A stretch of 64,000 nucleotides of DNA, taken from the NCBI RefSeq assembly GCF_000313935.1, contig NZ_AMSS01000034.1, forward strand, positions 1 through 64,000, read 5' to 3'. The stretch comes from Acinetobacter sp. WC-141. GTDB taxonomy: Bacteria > Pseudomonadota > Gammaproteobacteria > Pseudomonadales > Moraxellaceae. The notes below the pieces were generated by a model. That model had not been told where the DNA came from, did no database searches, and worked only from the letters and a program-made list of their open reading frames with translations. Positions within the stretch are counted from its first letter, which is position 1, and each line of letters begins with the position of its first letter. Position numbers and translations under genes: made by a program. Below are positions 25,323-34,826 of this stretch, piece after piece.

Positions 25323-26255
25323 ATGTCAAAAAATCTAGCAACATTGATTGGTTTAAGTGCCATTCTCATGTGGGCATCTCTGGTAGGTCTGATGAAGCAA
25401 GTCAGTGCCGCCATTGGACCAGAGCTAGGTGTTACCTTTATTTATTCTTTAAGTGCACTACTGTTGCTTGCCATTTTTAAAGTTCCAGACTTTAAGCAGA
25501 TCTCTAAAAAATACTTAATATTTGGCACTATTCTGTTCGTGGCTTACGAGCTTTGTTTTTCATTTGCGATTGCTTACTCTCAGACAGCGCGACAAGCAAT
25601 TGAAATTAGTATTGTTAACTATCTATGGCCGAGTTTAACGGTTTTAGCTTTCGTTATTTTTAAGGAATTAAAGTTTAATTTTCTTATTATTCTCGGCTTA
25701 CTTATTTCAATTTCTGGCATTATTTTTATTCAAACTGGAAGCGGTGATTTTAGTCTAAATAGTCTTGTCGATAATTTTCATAGCAACCCACTGAGCTATA
25801 TTTTGGCATTTACAGGTGCCATCATTTGGGCTTTTTACTGTGTAATCACCAAAAAAATGAGTAATGGGCAAAATCCAATTTCCATTTTCTTTGTTGGTGT
25901 CGCGCTCACTTTATGGTTCAAGCTGCTTGTGTCGGGACAATTTGCCATCCCTTCAATGGATATTCCAACTGTAACCACTCTTTTAGTGGCATCCGCTGCC
26001 ATGGGTTTTGGTTATGCTGCTTGGAACATTGGCATCATTCATGGAAACATTACCGTGCTTGTGGTGGCCTCTTATTTCACCCCAATTATTTCATCTATTT
26101 TGGCGATGTTGGTTTTACAAACTCAACTTTCAATGAGCTTTTGGCAAGGAACAGCAATGGTGACGGCTGGTTCCTTTATTTGCTGGGTTTCAACGAATTG
26201 GTCTGTGATTCAACCCTTCTTTAAAAAATTAAGAAAAGGCCAAAAAGCATTGTAA
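25323..26255 (+). CDS. yddG: DMT-superfamily exporter, YddG-like (aromatic amino acids)
   Basis: 310 residues with ten hydrophobic segments and two EamA-type halves (about 5-140 and 150-295). The first half opens with LATLIGLSAILMWASLVGLMK and carries YELCFSFAIAYSQTARQAIEISIVNYLWPSL, a pattern I associate with YddG, the aromatic amino acid exporter. It acts in the inner membrane. It is a single gene, 203 bp divergent from the dehydrogenase at 24169, and ends at a terminator that overlaps its last codons. Confidence 0.8.
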   Translation: MSKNLATLIGLSAILMWASLVGLMKQVSAAIGPELGVTFIYSLSALLLLAIFKVPDFKQISKKYLIFGTILFVAYELCFSFAIAYSQTARQAIEISIVNYLWPSLTVLAFVIFKELKFNFLIILGLLISISGIIFIQTGSGDFSLNSLVDNFHSNPLSYILAFTGAIIWAFYCVITKKMSNGQNPISIFFVGVALTLWFKLLVSGQFAIPSMDIPTVTTLLVASAAMGFGYAAWNIGIIHGNITVLVVASYFTPIISSILAMLVLQTQLSMSFWQGTAMVTAGSFICWVSTNWSVIQPFFKKLRKGQKAL

Positions 26256-26278
26256 ATTTATCGCAGTGCTTTTTTTCG
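26244..26278 (+). terminator. Terminator of the yddG-like gene
   Basis: AGCATTG-loop-CAGTGCT with one G-U pair, then seven T. The first arm lies in the last codons of the gene. Confidence 0.7.
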
Positions 26279-26384
26279 GACTTAAGATAACTCCGACGAA
26301 GAAGAATTCCCCCATTACTCAAAGCGTGCTAATATCCAGATTCTGACAATTACCAATGTCAAAATAATTTCTAGAGGGAATAAG

Positions 26385-26816
26385 ATGTTAAAAACTCAAA
26401 AAATCAACATCGTACAAGAATTTGATGCACCCGTAGACAAGGTCTTTGCAACCTTAAGTGAGCATGAAAATTTAAGTAAACTTTTCGCTCCTGCTAAAGT
26501 CACTCGCATTAGCGACGGCAAAGACGCGCGTAATGGTGTGGGCTCTGCTCGTAAAATGTCTATTCCACTCACCCCTTCATTTGTAGAAACTAATTTAATC
26601 TATAAAGAAAATGAACTGATCGAATATGCAATTACGAGCGGCATTAGCCCAATTAAGGGCCACCGTGGTGTAATGAAATTTACTGACTTGGGCAACAACC
26701 GTACTCGCTTGAATTACACCATTAGCTTTAAAGGCCGAGTACCTTTTATAGGCCCGATCATTAAAGCTGCCCTACAAAATGGCGTAAGTCGTGGGCTTAA
26801 AAAACTCAAGTTTTGA
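26385..26816 (+). CDS. SRPBCC-family (START-like) protein
   Basis: 143 residues with the polyketide cyclase/SRPBCC pattern: KINIVQEFDAPVDKVFATLSEHENLSKLFAPAKVTRI at the start, GVGSARKMSIPLTPSFVETNL in the middle, and a long C-terminal helix after NRTRLNYTISFKGRVPFIG. Such proteins form a cavity for a hydrophobic ligand. AGAGGG lies 8 bp before the ATG. No neighbour tells the function; it has its own terminator. Confidence 0.8.
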   Translation: MLKTQKINIVQEFDAPVDKVFATLSEHENLSKLFAPAKVTRISDGKDARNGVGSARKMSIPLTPSFVETNLIYKENELIEYAITSGISPIKGHRGVMKFTDLGNNRTRLNYTISFKGRVPFIGPIIKAALQNGVSRGLKKLKF

Positions 26817-26832
26817 TTTAGATATATAAAAT

Positions 26833-26857
26833 AAAAGGCCCGATAAAGGGCTTTTTA
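26833..26857 (+). terminator. Terminator of the SRPBCC gene
   Basis: AAAAGGCCC-GATAAA-GGGCTTTTT, one bulged G, ends in T run 17 bp after the stop codon. Confidence 0.8.
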
Positions 26858-26861
26858 TTTG

Positions 26862-27153
26862 TCCACAAAAACAAAAGCCGACTCGTTAAAGTCAGCTGAA
26901 TACTACAGTTTGAGAAAATTGCTTAAATAGTTGTTGTTCGTGGCAATCTTCTATCTATTTTCTTTTTCTAAAATTAATTTAACCCTTAATTATGACTAAT
27001 TGATTAAAAAGAAATTTGAGATAAAAGAAAATTATTTTCACGCTTTATATTATTAATATTACTCAATTAATATTTATCAGAGACGATGCATATCAATTAC
27101 ATCTTTTGTAATTTTCTAAAGTTCAGTATGCTGAAATGACCTAATAATAGAAA
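26862..27153. other. Intergenic region, no gene seen
   Basis: A/T-rich and free of a supported ORF. A short inverted element AAAAGCCGACT...AGTCAGCTG (about 26872-26897) could be the tail of the preceding transcript. The promoter of the 27154 gene must lie in the right half, but I cannot fix it. Confidence 0.5.
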
Positions 27154-27399
27154 ATGCCTCACGCAATGGAACATCAGAGTTTGTTAAAGGAATTAAATTC
27201 GCTTATTGAATATTATTCCAAAAGAACAGATTGTCCGCCTACTCGAATTCGCATAGGTTACAAAGCCTATGCAAAACTCATGCAGAATCCAAAATTTGCT
27301 GATGAAGTGACAAACTCTGCTTTAGATCCAAACAAACGTAAATATAAAAAGTTGAAAATTAAAGTCACTAAAGATGACGATCAACTTGAACTTGAATAA
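27154..27399 (+). CDS. Small conserved-looking protein of unknown function
   Basis: 81 residues, or 77 if the second Met at 27166 is used; neither has a clear ribosome-binding site. It has a helical N-terminus (EHQSLLKELNSLIEYYSKR), the motif PPTRIRIGYKAYAKLMQNPKFADEV and a charged C-terminus. Codon use and a well-placed terminator 3 bp after the stop make it a real gene. No family is recognised. Confidence 0.65.
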   Translation: MPHAMEHQSLLKELNSLIEYYSKRTDCPPTRIRIGYKAYAKLMQNPKFADEVTNSALDPNKRKYKKLKIKVTKDDDQLELE

Positions 27400-27401
27400 A
27401 T

Positions 27402-27427
27402 AAAAAGCCCAATTACGGGCTTTTTTC
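27402..27427 (+). terminator. Terminator of the 27154-27399 gene
   Basis: AAAAAGCCC-AATTAC-GGGCTTTTTT directly after the stop codon. Confidence 0.9.
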
Positions 27428-27453
27428 CTTTTAGAATGTGTTTGAATTTATCG

Positions 27454-28008
27454 CTAAGACAGCATGATTAAAAAATACTCGAGTAGCTTGTCTCGCTCAT
27501 CTACACTATTTTTACTTAACAGCTGCACCATTGCCCCATCAATTGCAAATACAAACATGTGCGCATCTTTTATTGAAGCGGTAGTTTTGACAGTAAGAAG
27601 TAACTTATAAATCTCATTTATAAACCAGTTTCTATAATCAACAACCACCCGATAAGCCGTTGCATAGCACTTTTCAATTTCAAAAATTGCTTTAAATGGC
27701 AAACGGTAAAACCCTTCTAAATTGGCATGTAAAAAATAAATTTGCTTGAGTTTATCGAACACCATAAGTTCGCTATATGAATTGATAATTGAAAGGACTT
27801 TTACTTTGAGCGCATCCGTTTGAAAGGTTAAACACATCTCGATGAGTCGTGCTTTTGAATGAAAGATGTTATAGAAAGTCGCTTTGGGAATTTTGGCCTC
27901 AGCAATAATTCGGTCAACCCCCACCGTGTTAAACCCATCTTGAGTAAATAAATCTTTTGCCGTGTGCAGCACTCGTAGTGCTCTAAATGAAGGTTCTAAA
28001 TTGTTCAT
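27454..28008 (-). CDS. TetR-family regulator, copy 1 of a paralogous pair
   Basis: 184 residues. The N-terminal HTH is VLHTAKDLFTQDGFNTVGVDRIIAEAKIPKATFYNIFHSKARLIEMCL, and the C-terminal ligand domain ends LLEYFLIMLS. It is a close paralogue of the protein at 43851-44405 (for example FRALxVLHTAxxLF, KATFYNxFHSKxRLIEMxLTFQ, FLHAxLxGxYxLPFKAIFEI). Both copies are followed on the upstream side by the same kind of C4-like RNA repeat. The target gene is not evident; the nearest divergent feature is the RNA repeat at 28206. Confidence 0.9.
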   Translation of the reverse strand: MNNLEPSFRALRVLHTAKDLFTQDGFNTVGVDRIIAEAKIPKATFYNIFHSKARLIEMCLTFQTDALKVKVLSIINSYSELMVFDKLKQIYFLHANLEGFYRLPFKAIFEIEKCYATAYRVVVDYRNWFINEIYKLLLTVKTTASIKDAHMFVFAIDGAMVQLLSKNSVDERDKLLEYFLIMLS

Positions 28009-28205
28009 GTATACCGCTTAAAATAATTTTTTGTTGTATCTAAAAGAGATAGAAATGCCGTCACTCTTAAAATGAGTGCTAAAAACAGACATGCAAAAGC
28101 GGCACTAAAGGTGTGCTCGCCTATCTCGGTTTTATTGTTGCTATGATTTTTTAGTCGTAACGAACTAAGGTTGTAGAAAACCTAGAGTCGGTTAAACCAA
28201 TTTAT

Positions 28206-28580
28206 AGAGTGCTTAAAAGGTGCAAATAGAGAGATTTTGGCAAAGGCCAATAAATAAGAAATAGTACGCATGTGCGGACTCCTTGTGTGTAAAGGAGTTC
28301 TACCCAATCACTGTCAAATGATGGTGGTAGAACGAGAGAAGGTTGACAGACTGACACACAAGAATCAGCACGCACAAGGCGTCCCTCCCTCGCCCTACCG
28401 CTACGAAGGGGGACGAACGAGTTCGCCACCAAAAAGAGAACTTTTTGATGTCTTGTGTGTTATATCGATCTGTCAAAATCGACTGGCAATGTAGGCCAGC
28501 ACGCAAAGGATAGTATTCACTCTTGTTGGCGTCAAGCGTGGGAAATGACAATCGTATTAAAATAAATCATTAAAAAGAAA
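28206..28580. ncRNA. C4-like structured RNA repeat, copy A
   Basis: About 375 bp with no convincing protein. It has hairpins GGACTCCTT/AAGGAGTTC and GTTCTACC/GGTAGAAC, a GCCCTACCGCTACGAAGG block, and CGACTGGCAATGTAGGCCAGC. All recur in copy B at 44618-44960 in the same order, down to the closing GACAATCGTATTAAAATA and ATCATTAAAAAG. It resembles the multi-copy C4-antisense-like RNA family that I recall from Acinetobacter, but I cannot confirm that here. The strand of transcription is uncertain. Short ORFs inside it have poor protein character. Confidence 0.55.
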
Positions 28581-28635
28581 TGGGAATATTAAAAGTATCA
28601 TTTCCGATCTCTACAATTATTAATACAATTAAATT

Positions 28636-28944
28636 TTAAAATTTATTATTTTCTGGATGAAATCCAAAAAATATTGCTCCGACTACCCATCCCATAAAAT
28701 ATATAAGCTTACCTAGTTCTGTTATTCCACCACTAAGAGTGTGCCACAACATCAATCCTCCTGTTAAATAAATAGAGAAAAAGAGAAAGCAAAAAATAAT
28801 TGATAATAAAAGAACAAAATATTTATTTAAAAATTTATTAACAACATATAAAAAAATAGATAAAGACTTTTCAATTAAAAATATAGTATATCGGCCAACA
28901 AGTGAACCCACAAAAAAAGTAAGTATTAGAATAAATATTGACAC
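28636..28944 (-). CDS. Small membrane protein of unknown function
   Basis: 102 residues with about three hydrophobic segments (about 2-24, 38-65, 78-95) and a short polar C-terminus (HPENNKF). No family recognised. It is very A/T-rich and has no obvious operon partner. Confidence 0.55.
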   Translation of the reverse strand: MSIFILILTFFVGSLVGRYTIFLIEKSLSIFLYVVNKFLNKYFVLLLSIIFCFLFFSIYLTGGLMLWHTLSGGITELGKLIYFMGWVVGAIFFGFHPENNKF

Positions 28945-29151
28945 AGTTTAAGTTAATCCTTTTTCTAATATTAAAATAATTTTCTATTTCTCATTATAGT
29001 TCCCAACAAGACATAGAACTTCATTTCTTTTCATTTGCTTATCAGTTTTTATTAAGCATTTAATATGCCAATTTTTATTATTGTTATTAAAAAATAAGAT
29101 TTAATAGGAGTTAAGCAATTTGAAACCACTCCACTCCTTACATAGCCTTAA

Positions 29152-30372
29152 TCAATCCATCAACTTTTTACGGCGATATAACCCACAATTTCCAGAAAAT
29201 AGCGCTGCCAGCAAACACGTAATAATAGCGTAAGTGGCGACATTCATTCCAAATAGCTCAATAGCTAAAATAATAGAGGTTAACGGCGCCTTACTTGCCC
29301 CAGAAAATAGACTTACCAAACCTAAGCCTGCAAGCAATGAAATCGGCAGATTTAAAACTGCCCCTAAAGCATTACCTAATGTCGCGCCAACATAGAACAA
29401 CGGCGTAATTTCACCACCTTTAAAGCCCGAACCTAGAGTAATGGCAGTAAAAACAGTCTTATTAAAAAAGTCGTAAAACTCAATCGGCACATAAAAAGAT
29501 GCAATGATTTTATCTGTGCCCAAACCATTGTATTGCTGATGCGCGGTGAACAACGTAAGTAGCATAATAACAATACCACCCACCATGGTTCTTAATGGTA
29601 AATAATGCACATATTTATAAAAGACGTCACTCGCAAAATGAATAGCAGCAATAAAGAAACGTGCAGCCAGACCAAAGACTAGCCCTGCCGCAATTAAGCT
29701 CATGAGCGTGCCAAAATGAATGGCTGGAAACTCACTAATCACATAAAAAATATGCGGATGAACAATATCGAATAGCTCAGGGATGGTTGATGCGATAAGC
29801 GCCGACACAAAACATGGAAAAATAGCTGAGTATCTTAAATTACCTAAAGCAGTAATTTCTAAACCATAGATTGCACCTGCCAGAGGCAAGCCAAACACCC
29901 CAGCAAAGCCAGCACCAATACTAGCAATTAAACAGATTTTTCGGTTATCTTCAGAGATTTTTAAAATATGACTCAAGTGGTCAATTAAGGCGCCCGAAAG
30001 CTGAACCGCTGGCGCCTCACGTCCTGCCGAACCACCAAACAACTGCGTTAAAATTGAGGTGATAAAAATGATGGGGCTCATTCGTTTTGGAATAAACGAT
30101 TTAGGCTGGTGAATTTCATCAATGAGTAAATGGGTTCCCCGCTCAATCGGTGATCCATATTTTTTAATGAGATAACCAATACCAAAACCCACAAAAGGCA
30201 AGAAGTAAATGAGCCAGTGATGCAGGCTTCTTACTTTATTAGAAATATCAAAGGCCACAAAAATTAAAGTCGAGGCCAGCCCCGCTACGACCCCAATCAC
30301 AATCGAGATGACGAGCCAATAGACACTGTATTTTAGAATTTGATCATATTCAGATGAAGGTAGAATTTTCAT
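29152..30372 (-). CDS. ClC-family chloride channel/antiporter
   Basis: 406 residues with 10-12 hydrophobic helices. The selectivity signatures are visible: GGSAGREAPAVQLSG (the gating Glu of GREGP is kept, though the last part reads AP rather than GP), GSGFKGGEITPLFYVGATLGN, and the conserved FGLPLAGAIYGLE. There are no C-terminal CBS domains. It probably exchanges Cl- and H+ in the inner membrane. It is a single gene whose neighbours are not related. Confidence 0.85.
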   Translation of the reverse strand: MKILPSSEYDQILKYSVYWLVISIVIGVVAGLASTLIFVAFDISNKVRSLHHWLIYFLPFVGFGIGYLIKKYGSPIERGTHLLIDEIHQPKSFIPKRMSPIIFITSILTQLFGGSAGREAPAVQLSGALIDHLSHILKISEDNRKICLIASIGAGFAGVFGLPLAGAIYGLEITALGNLRYSAIFPCFVSALIASTIPELFDIVHPHIFYVISEFPAIHFGTLMSLIAAGLVFGLAARFFIAAIHFASDVFYKYVHYLPLRTMVGGIVIMLLTLFTAHQQYNGLGTDKIIASFYVPIEFYDFFNKTVFTAITLGSGFKGGEITPLFYVGATLGNALGAVLNLPISLLAGLGLVSLFSGASKAPLTSIILAIELFGMNVATYAIITCLLAALFSGNCGLYRRKKLMD

Positions 30373-30674
30373 TCGCGTTCTTCAATTAGCCTTTAAAATG
30401 GATGATAAATTCTCAATTTTTTTTATTCGGCCAGCTCATTAAGTGAGAAATGCTTAAACTGGGCTAAAAATTAAAGCCCGCATAAGCGAGCTTTCAATAC
30501 AGTGATTAATTTTGATATCACTAAATTGTGATAAATATCTCACAACCTGTCCTTGCTTTCAAGTTGAAAATGGTTAATGAGTATTGTGAAAATAGCTGAC
30601 AGAGCTGATAAATGAGCAACTGATCTAGCCTGACAAAACGAATACTCAATCAGGCCAAATCATGTGTTCAAAAC
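30373..30674. other. Intergenic region between ClC gene and biotin carboxylase
   Basis: It holds the terminator at 30465-30494 and A/T-rich DNA from which the ClC gene is read leftward. No further ORF is supported. Confidence 0.5.
30465..30494 (-). terminator. Terminator of the pxp operon
   Basis: On the minus strand AAAGCTCGC-TTAT-GCGGGCTTT (one mismatch) is followed by AATTTTTA, about 180 bp after the biotin carboxylase stop. Confidence 0.7.
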
Positions 30675-32396
30675 TCAATTAATGCTACCCATTACGGTGT
30701 CAGCATGACAGGTCGCGCCCTTCTCTGCGCTAATCTGAATAGTGCCACTACGGTGTGCCAGTACCTGCACTTCCATTTTCATGGCTTCCATAATTGCGAC
30801 TACTTGACCTTCTGTCACTTGCTCACCATTTTCAACTTTCCAAGCGCTAATCACACCATTAATTGGCGCGAGTAAATGCTCAGCACTAACTTCTGGCTCG
30901 GCAGATTGTGCTTGATTTGCCGTTACAGGGCCTTGCGCAAACATGCCTGCAGGTAGACCTAAACGGTGTAACTTGCCATCAATTTCAATGTAGCTGAGCA
31001 ACATCGGTTGTTGATGGTTTGGAATGCCACGTTTGGTTAGTTTTAACTCTTGTTTAAAGTCATTTTCGATCCAACGCGTATGTACATTAAACTCATCTGT
31101 AAAATCAGGTTCATTAAGTACCGCGCGGTGAAAATCTAAAACCGAAGCTACGCCTTCAATTTTAAATTGCTTTAATGCACGTTTAGCGCGAGCAATTGCA
31201 ATTTCACGGGTTGGACCCGTCACAATCAGTTTTGCCATGAGTGAGTCAAAATGACTAGACACCAAGGAACCCGTGCGAACTCCTGTGTCGACGCGTACCC
31301 CGTTACCAAACGGCGCTTCAAATAAACTCAACACACCAAACGCCGGAATAAAACCACGAGCTGGATCTTCGGCATTAATACGAAACTCAATGGCATGGCC
31401 TTGTGCTTTTGGTGTTTCTTTAATAGAAAGCACTTCACCTTGTGCAACACGAATTTGCTCAACCACCAAATCGACTTTTGAGGTTTCTTCGGTCACTGGA
31501 TGCTCGACTTGCAAACGTGTGTTTACTTCTAAAAATGAAAGCTTGCCATCACGACTCAGTAAGTATTCAACTGTGCCCGCACCCACATAGTTTGCAGCCT
31601 GACAAACGTTTTTTGCCGAGGTTAAAATTTGTTGGTAAATTTCATCGCTAATAAATGGCGCTGGCGCTTCTTCAACTAACTTTTGGTTACGGCGTTGCAA
31701 TGAACAATCACGTGTGCCAAGCACCACAATGTTGCCATGTTGGTCAGCAATCACTTGTGCTTCTACATGGCGCGGTTTATCTAAATATTGCTCGACAAAA
31801 CATTCACCACGACCAAAGGCAGCTTTTGCTTCACGTACTGCCGACTCATAAAGCTCTTGAACTTCTTCGAGTTTCCACGCAACTTTTAAGCCGCGGCCAC
31901 CGCCACCAAACGCAGCTTTAATGGCAATCGGTAAACCAAATTGCTTAGCAAATTCTAAAGCTTCATCTGCATTATTAAGTGGATCTTGCGTACCTTGAAC
32001 CAATGGCGCACCAACCGAAGCAGCAATTTTACGTGCTTCAATTTTATCGCCTAGTTTTTCAATGGCACTTGGTGACGGCCCTACCCATTTTAAACCAGCG
32101 TCAATGACCGCTTGGGCAAATTCGGCGCGCTCAGATAAAAAGCCATATCCCGGATGAACCATAGTTGCTTTTGATTTTTTCGCAATTTCGATAATGGCAG
32201 GAATATTTAAATAGGTTTCACTGGCAGTCGTACCAGCCAAGCCCCATGCTTCATCTGCAAGTTCGACGTGCATGCTGCCAATGTCGTCATCTGCATATAA
32301 CGCGACCGAAGCAATTCCCATGTCACGGCAAGCATGAATAATACGAACGGCAATTTCACCACGGTTAGCAATCAATAATTTTTCTGTATTCATCAT
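30675..32396 (-). CDS. Biotin carboxylase with biotinyl domain (pxp operon)
   Basis: 573 residues. The biotin carboxylase core spans about 1-450 (EKLLIANRGEIAVRIIHACRDMG, GGGGRGLKVAWK, EVNTRLQVEHPVTEE). A C-terminal biotinyl domain follows, with EAMKME placing biotin on Lys540. It overlaps the preceding KipI-KipA gene by 4 bp, so it belongs to the 5-oxoproline operon rather than to acetyl-CoA carboxylase. Together with the 527-aa protein it forms the same set of domains as the one-chain carboxylase at 17437. Its substrate is not established. Confidence 0.88.
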   Translation of the reverse strand: MMNTEKLLIANRGEIAVRIIHACRDMGIASVALYADDDIGSMHVELADEAWGLAGTTASETYLNIPAIIEIAKKSKATMVHPGYGFLSERAEFAQAVIDAGLKWVGPSPSAIEKLGDKIEARKIAASVGAPLVQGTQDPLNNADEALEFAKQFGLPIAIKAAFGGGGRGLKVAWKLEEVQELYESAVREAKAAFGRGECFVEQYLDKPRHVEAQVIADQHGNIVVLGTRDCSLQRRNQKLVEEAPAPFISDEIYQQILTSAKNVCQAANYVGAGTVEYLLSRDGKLSFLEVNTRLQVEHPVTEETSKVDLVVEQIRVAQGEVLSIKETPKAQGHAIEFRINAEDPARGFIPAFGVLSLFEAPFGNGVRVDTGVRTGSLVSSHFDSLMAKLIVTGPTREIAIARAKRALKQFKIEGVASVLDFHRAVLNEPDFTDEFNVHTRWIENDFKQELKLTKRGIPNHQQPMLLSYIEIDGKLHRLGLPAGMFAQGPVTANQAQSAEPEVSAEHLLAPINGVISAWKVENGEQVTEGQVVAIMEAMKMEVQVLAHRSGTIQISAEKGATCHADTVMGSIN

Positions 32397-33976
32397 TCAT
32401 TCTCAAAATCTATAAATTCGGCAATTTTTTTAAATTTGATGCGGCAACCTGCTGGTATCTGTGCCACCAAGTCCCAATGGTGTTTAGCAACAGAGCCAAT
32501 AACCGGATATCCGCCCGTTAAAGGGTGATCATTCATAAACAAAACGGGTTGACCACTCGGTGGAATCTGTAAAGCACCAATACATGTACCTTCACTTTCC
32601 AATTCATGGGTAATTTTGCGAGTTAAAGGTTGTTCACCTGAAAGTCTGAGTCCGACTCGGTTACTTTCATTGGTTACCAGCCATTCTTGCTGACACAGCA
32701 GTTCAATACTGTCTTGCTCGAACCAGTCTGTACGTGGACCCATTACAATGTCTAACTCGACCAACTCGCCAGCTTGCGGCAAGTCACTTTTGCCAACTTC
32801 ATTTACACTAATGTTGGCTGCCTGCACCTGCCCTTTATAAATGATATCTCCAAGCTTTAAAGGCTCTGGGCCTAACACTGCCAAGCTGTCAAACGAGGCA
32901 CTATTCAGAACAGGTTCAACGTCTATACCACCTCGAACTGCCAAATAATTTCGAAGCCCTGCTGTCGGTGGCTGAATTTGAAATTCATCGCCTTCATCCA
33001 GATCAATCGGTTGATAGCTTGTAAAGTCTGTGGTTTGCCCATCGGCAAATTTCACAGGAATGGTTGAGATGGCCCCAGCCATCGCAATAACACCCGCATG
33101 TTGCATTTTGGCTTTTAAGCCGCCATTTAAAACTTCAATGACAGGTGTGTCGGTTGGGTTCCCGACAATACGGTTAGCACTGTGCATGGCAGACACATCC
33201 ATTGCACCTGCAACACCAACGCCAATATTGGTCTGATTTAAGCGTCCTTCATCTTGAATCAACATCTGTAAACTTGGCGCGGTAATCTTAAACAGTGGCA
33301 CAGATTGTTTCGGCTCAACCGTACGAGTGATTTGCTGCGGTACATTTACGGTTGTAGGCTGATGCGTGACATCCTCAAAATGTACGGTCATGCCCGGTAA
33401 AAGTAATGCCGGATTTTTTCGTTCTAAATCCCACATTTTTTCTGAGGTAGTACCAATCAGCTGCCAGCCACCCGGACTGTCTTTTGGGTAAATACCAGAG
33501 TATTTTCCAGCCAAGCCTAAAGAGCCTGACGGTATTTTTTTACGCGGAACCGTTAAGCGTGGAATATCGGTAAACGGTCGGTCAGGACTGCTCATATATG
33601 CAAAGCCCGGCGCAAAACCAATAAAAGCCACATTCCACACGCTTTGGTGATGTTTTCTAATCACATCAGCCACCGACAGCCCTTGTAACTCGGCAACCTG
33701 AGCAAGGTCTTCGCCATCATAACGAATCGGAATAATCACTTCTTGGCTGCTACGCTCAAATCCAGAATCAACTTTGAGACTCTGAATTGAGGCAACCAAC
33801 GTTTTAAAATTGGTTTCGATCTCGTTAAAAAAAACCAAAATTGTTTTTGCCGCAGGGACTAAGTCTTTAATTCCATTCAATTGCGTATTTTGCAATTTAT
33901 TGTACAACGCCAAAGTTTCCTCTAAGCTCGCAAGCTCAATCAGAAAACAATCGGCGTTTACCGATAAAAAACGCAT
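32393..33976 (-). CDS. pxpBC: 5-oxoprolinase subunit B/C fusion (KipI-KipA, AHS1-AHS2)
   Basis: 527 residues. The KipI/PxpB part spans about 1-225 (GFAPGFAYMSSPDRPFTDIPRLTVPRKKIPSGSLGLAG). A KipA/PxpC part covers about 230-525 (QDEGRLNQTNIGVGVAGAMDVSAMHSANRIVG). In Escherichia coli PxpB and PxpC are separate and work with PxpA to hydrolyse 5-oxoproline with ATP. These domains are also the carboxyltransferase of urea carboxylase. The neighbouring biotin carboxylase overlaps by 4 bp, raising the possibility of a biotin-linked reaction. The fusion is complete. Confidence 0.9.
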   Translation of the reverse strand: MRFLSVNADCFLIELASLEETLALYNKLQNTQLNGIKDLVPAAKTILVFFNEIETNFKTLVASIQSLKVDSGFERSSQEVIIPIRYDGEDLAQVAELQGLSVADVIRKHHQSVWNVAFIGFAPGFAYMSSPDRPFTDIPRLTVPRKKIPSGSLGLAGKYSGIYPKDSPGGWQLIGTTSEKMWDLERKNPALLLPGMTVHFEDVTHQPTTVNVPQQITRTVEPKQSVPLFKITAPSLQMLIQDEGRLNQTNIGVGVAGAMDVSAMHSANRIVGNPTDTPVIEVLNGGLKAKMQHAGVIAMAGAISTIPVKFADGQTTDFTSYQPIDLDEGDEFQIQPPTAGLRNYLAVRGGIDVEPVLNSASFDSLAVLGPEPLKLGDIIYKGQVQAANISVNEVGKSDLPQAGELVELDIVMGPRTDWFEQDSIELLCQQEWLVTNESNRVGLRLSGEQPLTRKITHELESEGTCIGALQIPPSGQPVLFMNDHPLTGGYPVIGSVAKHHWDLVAQIPAGCRIKFKKIAEFIDFENE

Positions 33977-34008
33977 TTGCTTATCCTTTTAATTCTTCTT
34001 TAGCCCAA

Positions 34009-34824
34009 TTAGCCTATCCAAGCACGGTCAGGAATATCGGTAATAAACATGTAGCCTGGTGCATGGCTAATGGCAAAAGGAATTTTCGAGTTCATGACGG
34101 CGGCTTGCGGTGTCACGCCACATGCCCAAAACACTGGAATTTCACCCGCTTCAATGCGAGAAGCATCACCAAAATCAGGCTTATTTACATCCAAAATTCC
34201 TAAGCTTTCAGGGTGACCAATATGCACAGGCGCACCATGCACACTTGGCATACGTGCTGTAATTTTTACCGCTTCACTAATTTGATGCGATGGAATTGGT
34301 CGCATGGAAACCACCATATTTCCTGAAATACGCCCTGCTGGTTCACATTGAATATTGCTCAAATACATCGGCACATTGGTGTCGTCATGAATATGGCGAA
34401 CTTCAATGCCCGCTTCTTGCAAAGCCGTTTCAAAAGAAAAACTACAACCAATTAAGAAAGTCACCAAATCAGGATGAGCGTTATAAATCTCTCTTGCATC
34501 TGTTACTTCATCGACCATTTCACCGTCTTTCCAAACGCGATAGCGTGGAAAGTCAGTTCGGATGTCTGAGTCTGCTGCAAGCTTGGTTACATAGATGCCT
34601 TCTTCGAGCACATCAAGTACCGGACAGCTTTGCGGGTTGCGATGTGCATAGAGTAAAAAGTCATATGCCCACTCTTTTGGCACCGAAATCATGTTGACCT
34701 GCGTCATGCCAGCCGCCATGCCTGCTGTCGGTTTATCAAAACCTGCACGGATTTTCAAACGCGCATCTAATGCAGCTTCAAGCTGAGCTGGGTCGACTTT
34801 AATATCCTTATACATGGTGCTCAT
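34009..34824 (-). CDS. DUF1445/YcsI-type hydro-lyase, D-glutamate cyclase-like
   Basis: 271 residues, the usual length. Matches the YcsI/DUF1445 family: [51 protein letters not shown] at the N-terminus and [35 protein letters not shown] at the C-terminus. Homologues include D-glutamate cyclase, which makes 5-oxo-D-proline. That fits a gene placed 2 bp from pxpA and 33 bp from pxpBC. The order here (transporter, pxpA, ycsI, kipI-kipA) is the same as in Bacillus subtilis. Confidence 0.88.
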   Translation of the reverse strand: MSTMYKDIKVDPAQLEAALDARLKIRAGFDKPTAGMAAGMTQVNMISVPKEWAYDFLLYAHRNPQSCPVLDVLEEGIYVTKLAADSDIRTDFPRYRVWKDGEMVDEVTDAREIYNAHPDLVTFLIGCSFSFETALQEAGIEVRHIHDDTNVPMYLSNIQCEPAGRISGNMVVSMRPIPSHQISEAVKITARMPSVHGAPVHIGHPESLGILDVNKPDFGDASRIEAGEIPVFWACGVTPQAAVMNSKIPFAISHAPGYMFITDIPDRAWIG

Positions 34825-34826
34825 CC

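Noticed and set aside
28270-28551. Short ORFs on both strands in the C4-like repeat
   Set aside because: They differ between copies A and B while the stems are conserved, so the RNA, not a protein, is under selection.
29152-30372. Fluoride-specific ClC
   Set aside because: The signatures fit ordinary ClC and no fluoride riboswitch is visible nearby.
30675-32396. Acetyl-CoA carboxylase AccC
   Set aside because: It overlaps the KipI-KipA gene and carries its own biotinyl domain, so it belongs to the pxp operon and not to housekeeping fatty acid synthesis.
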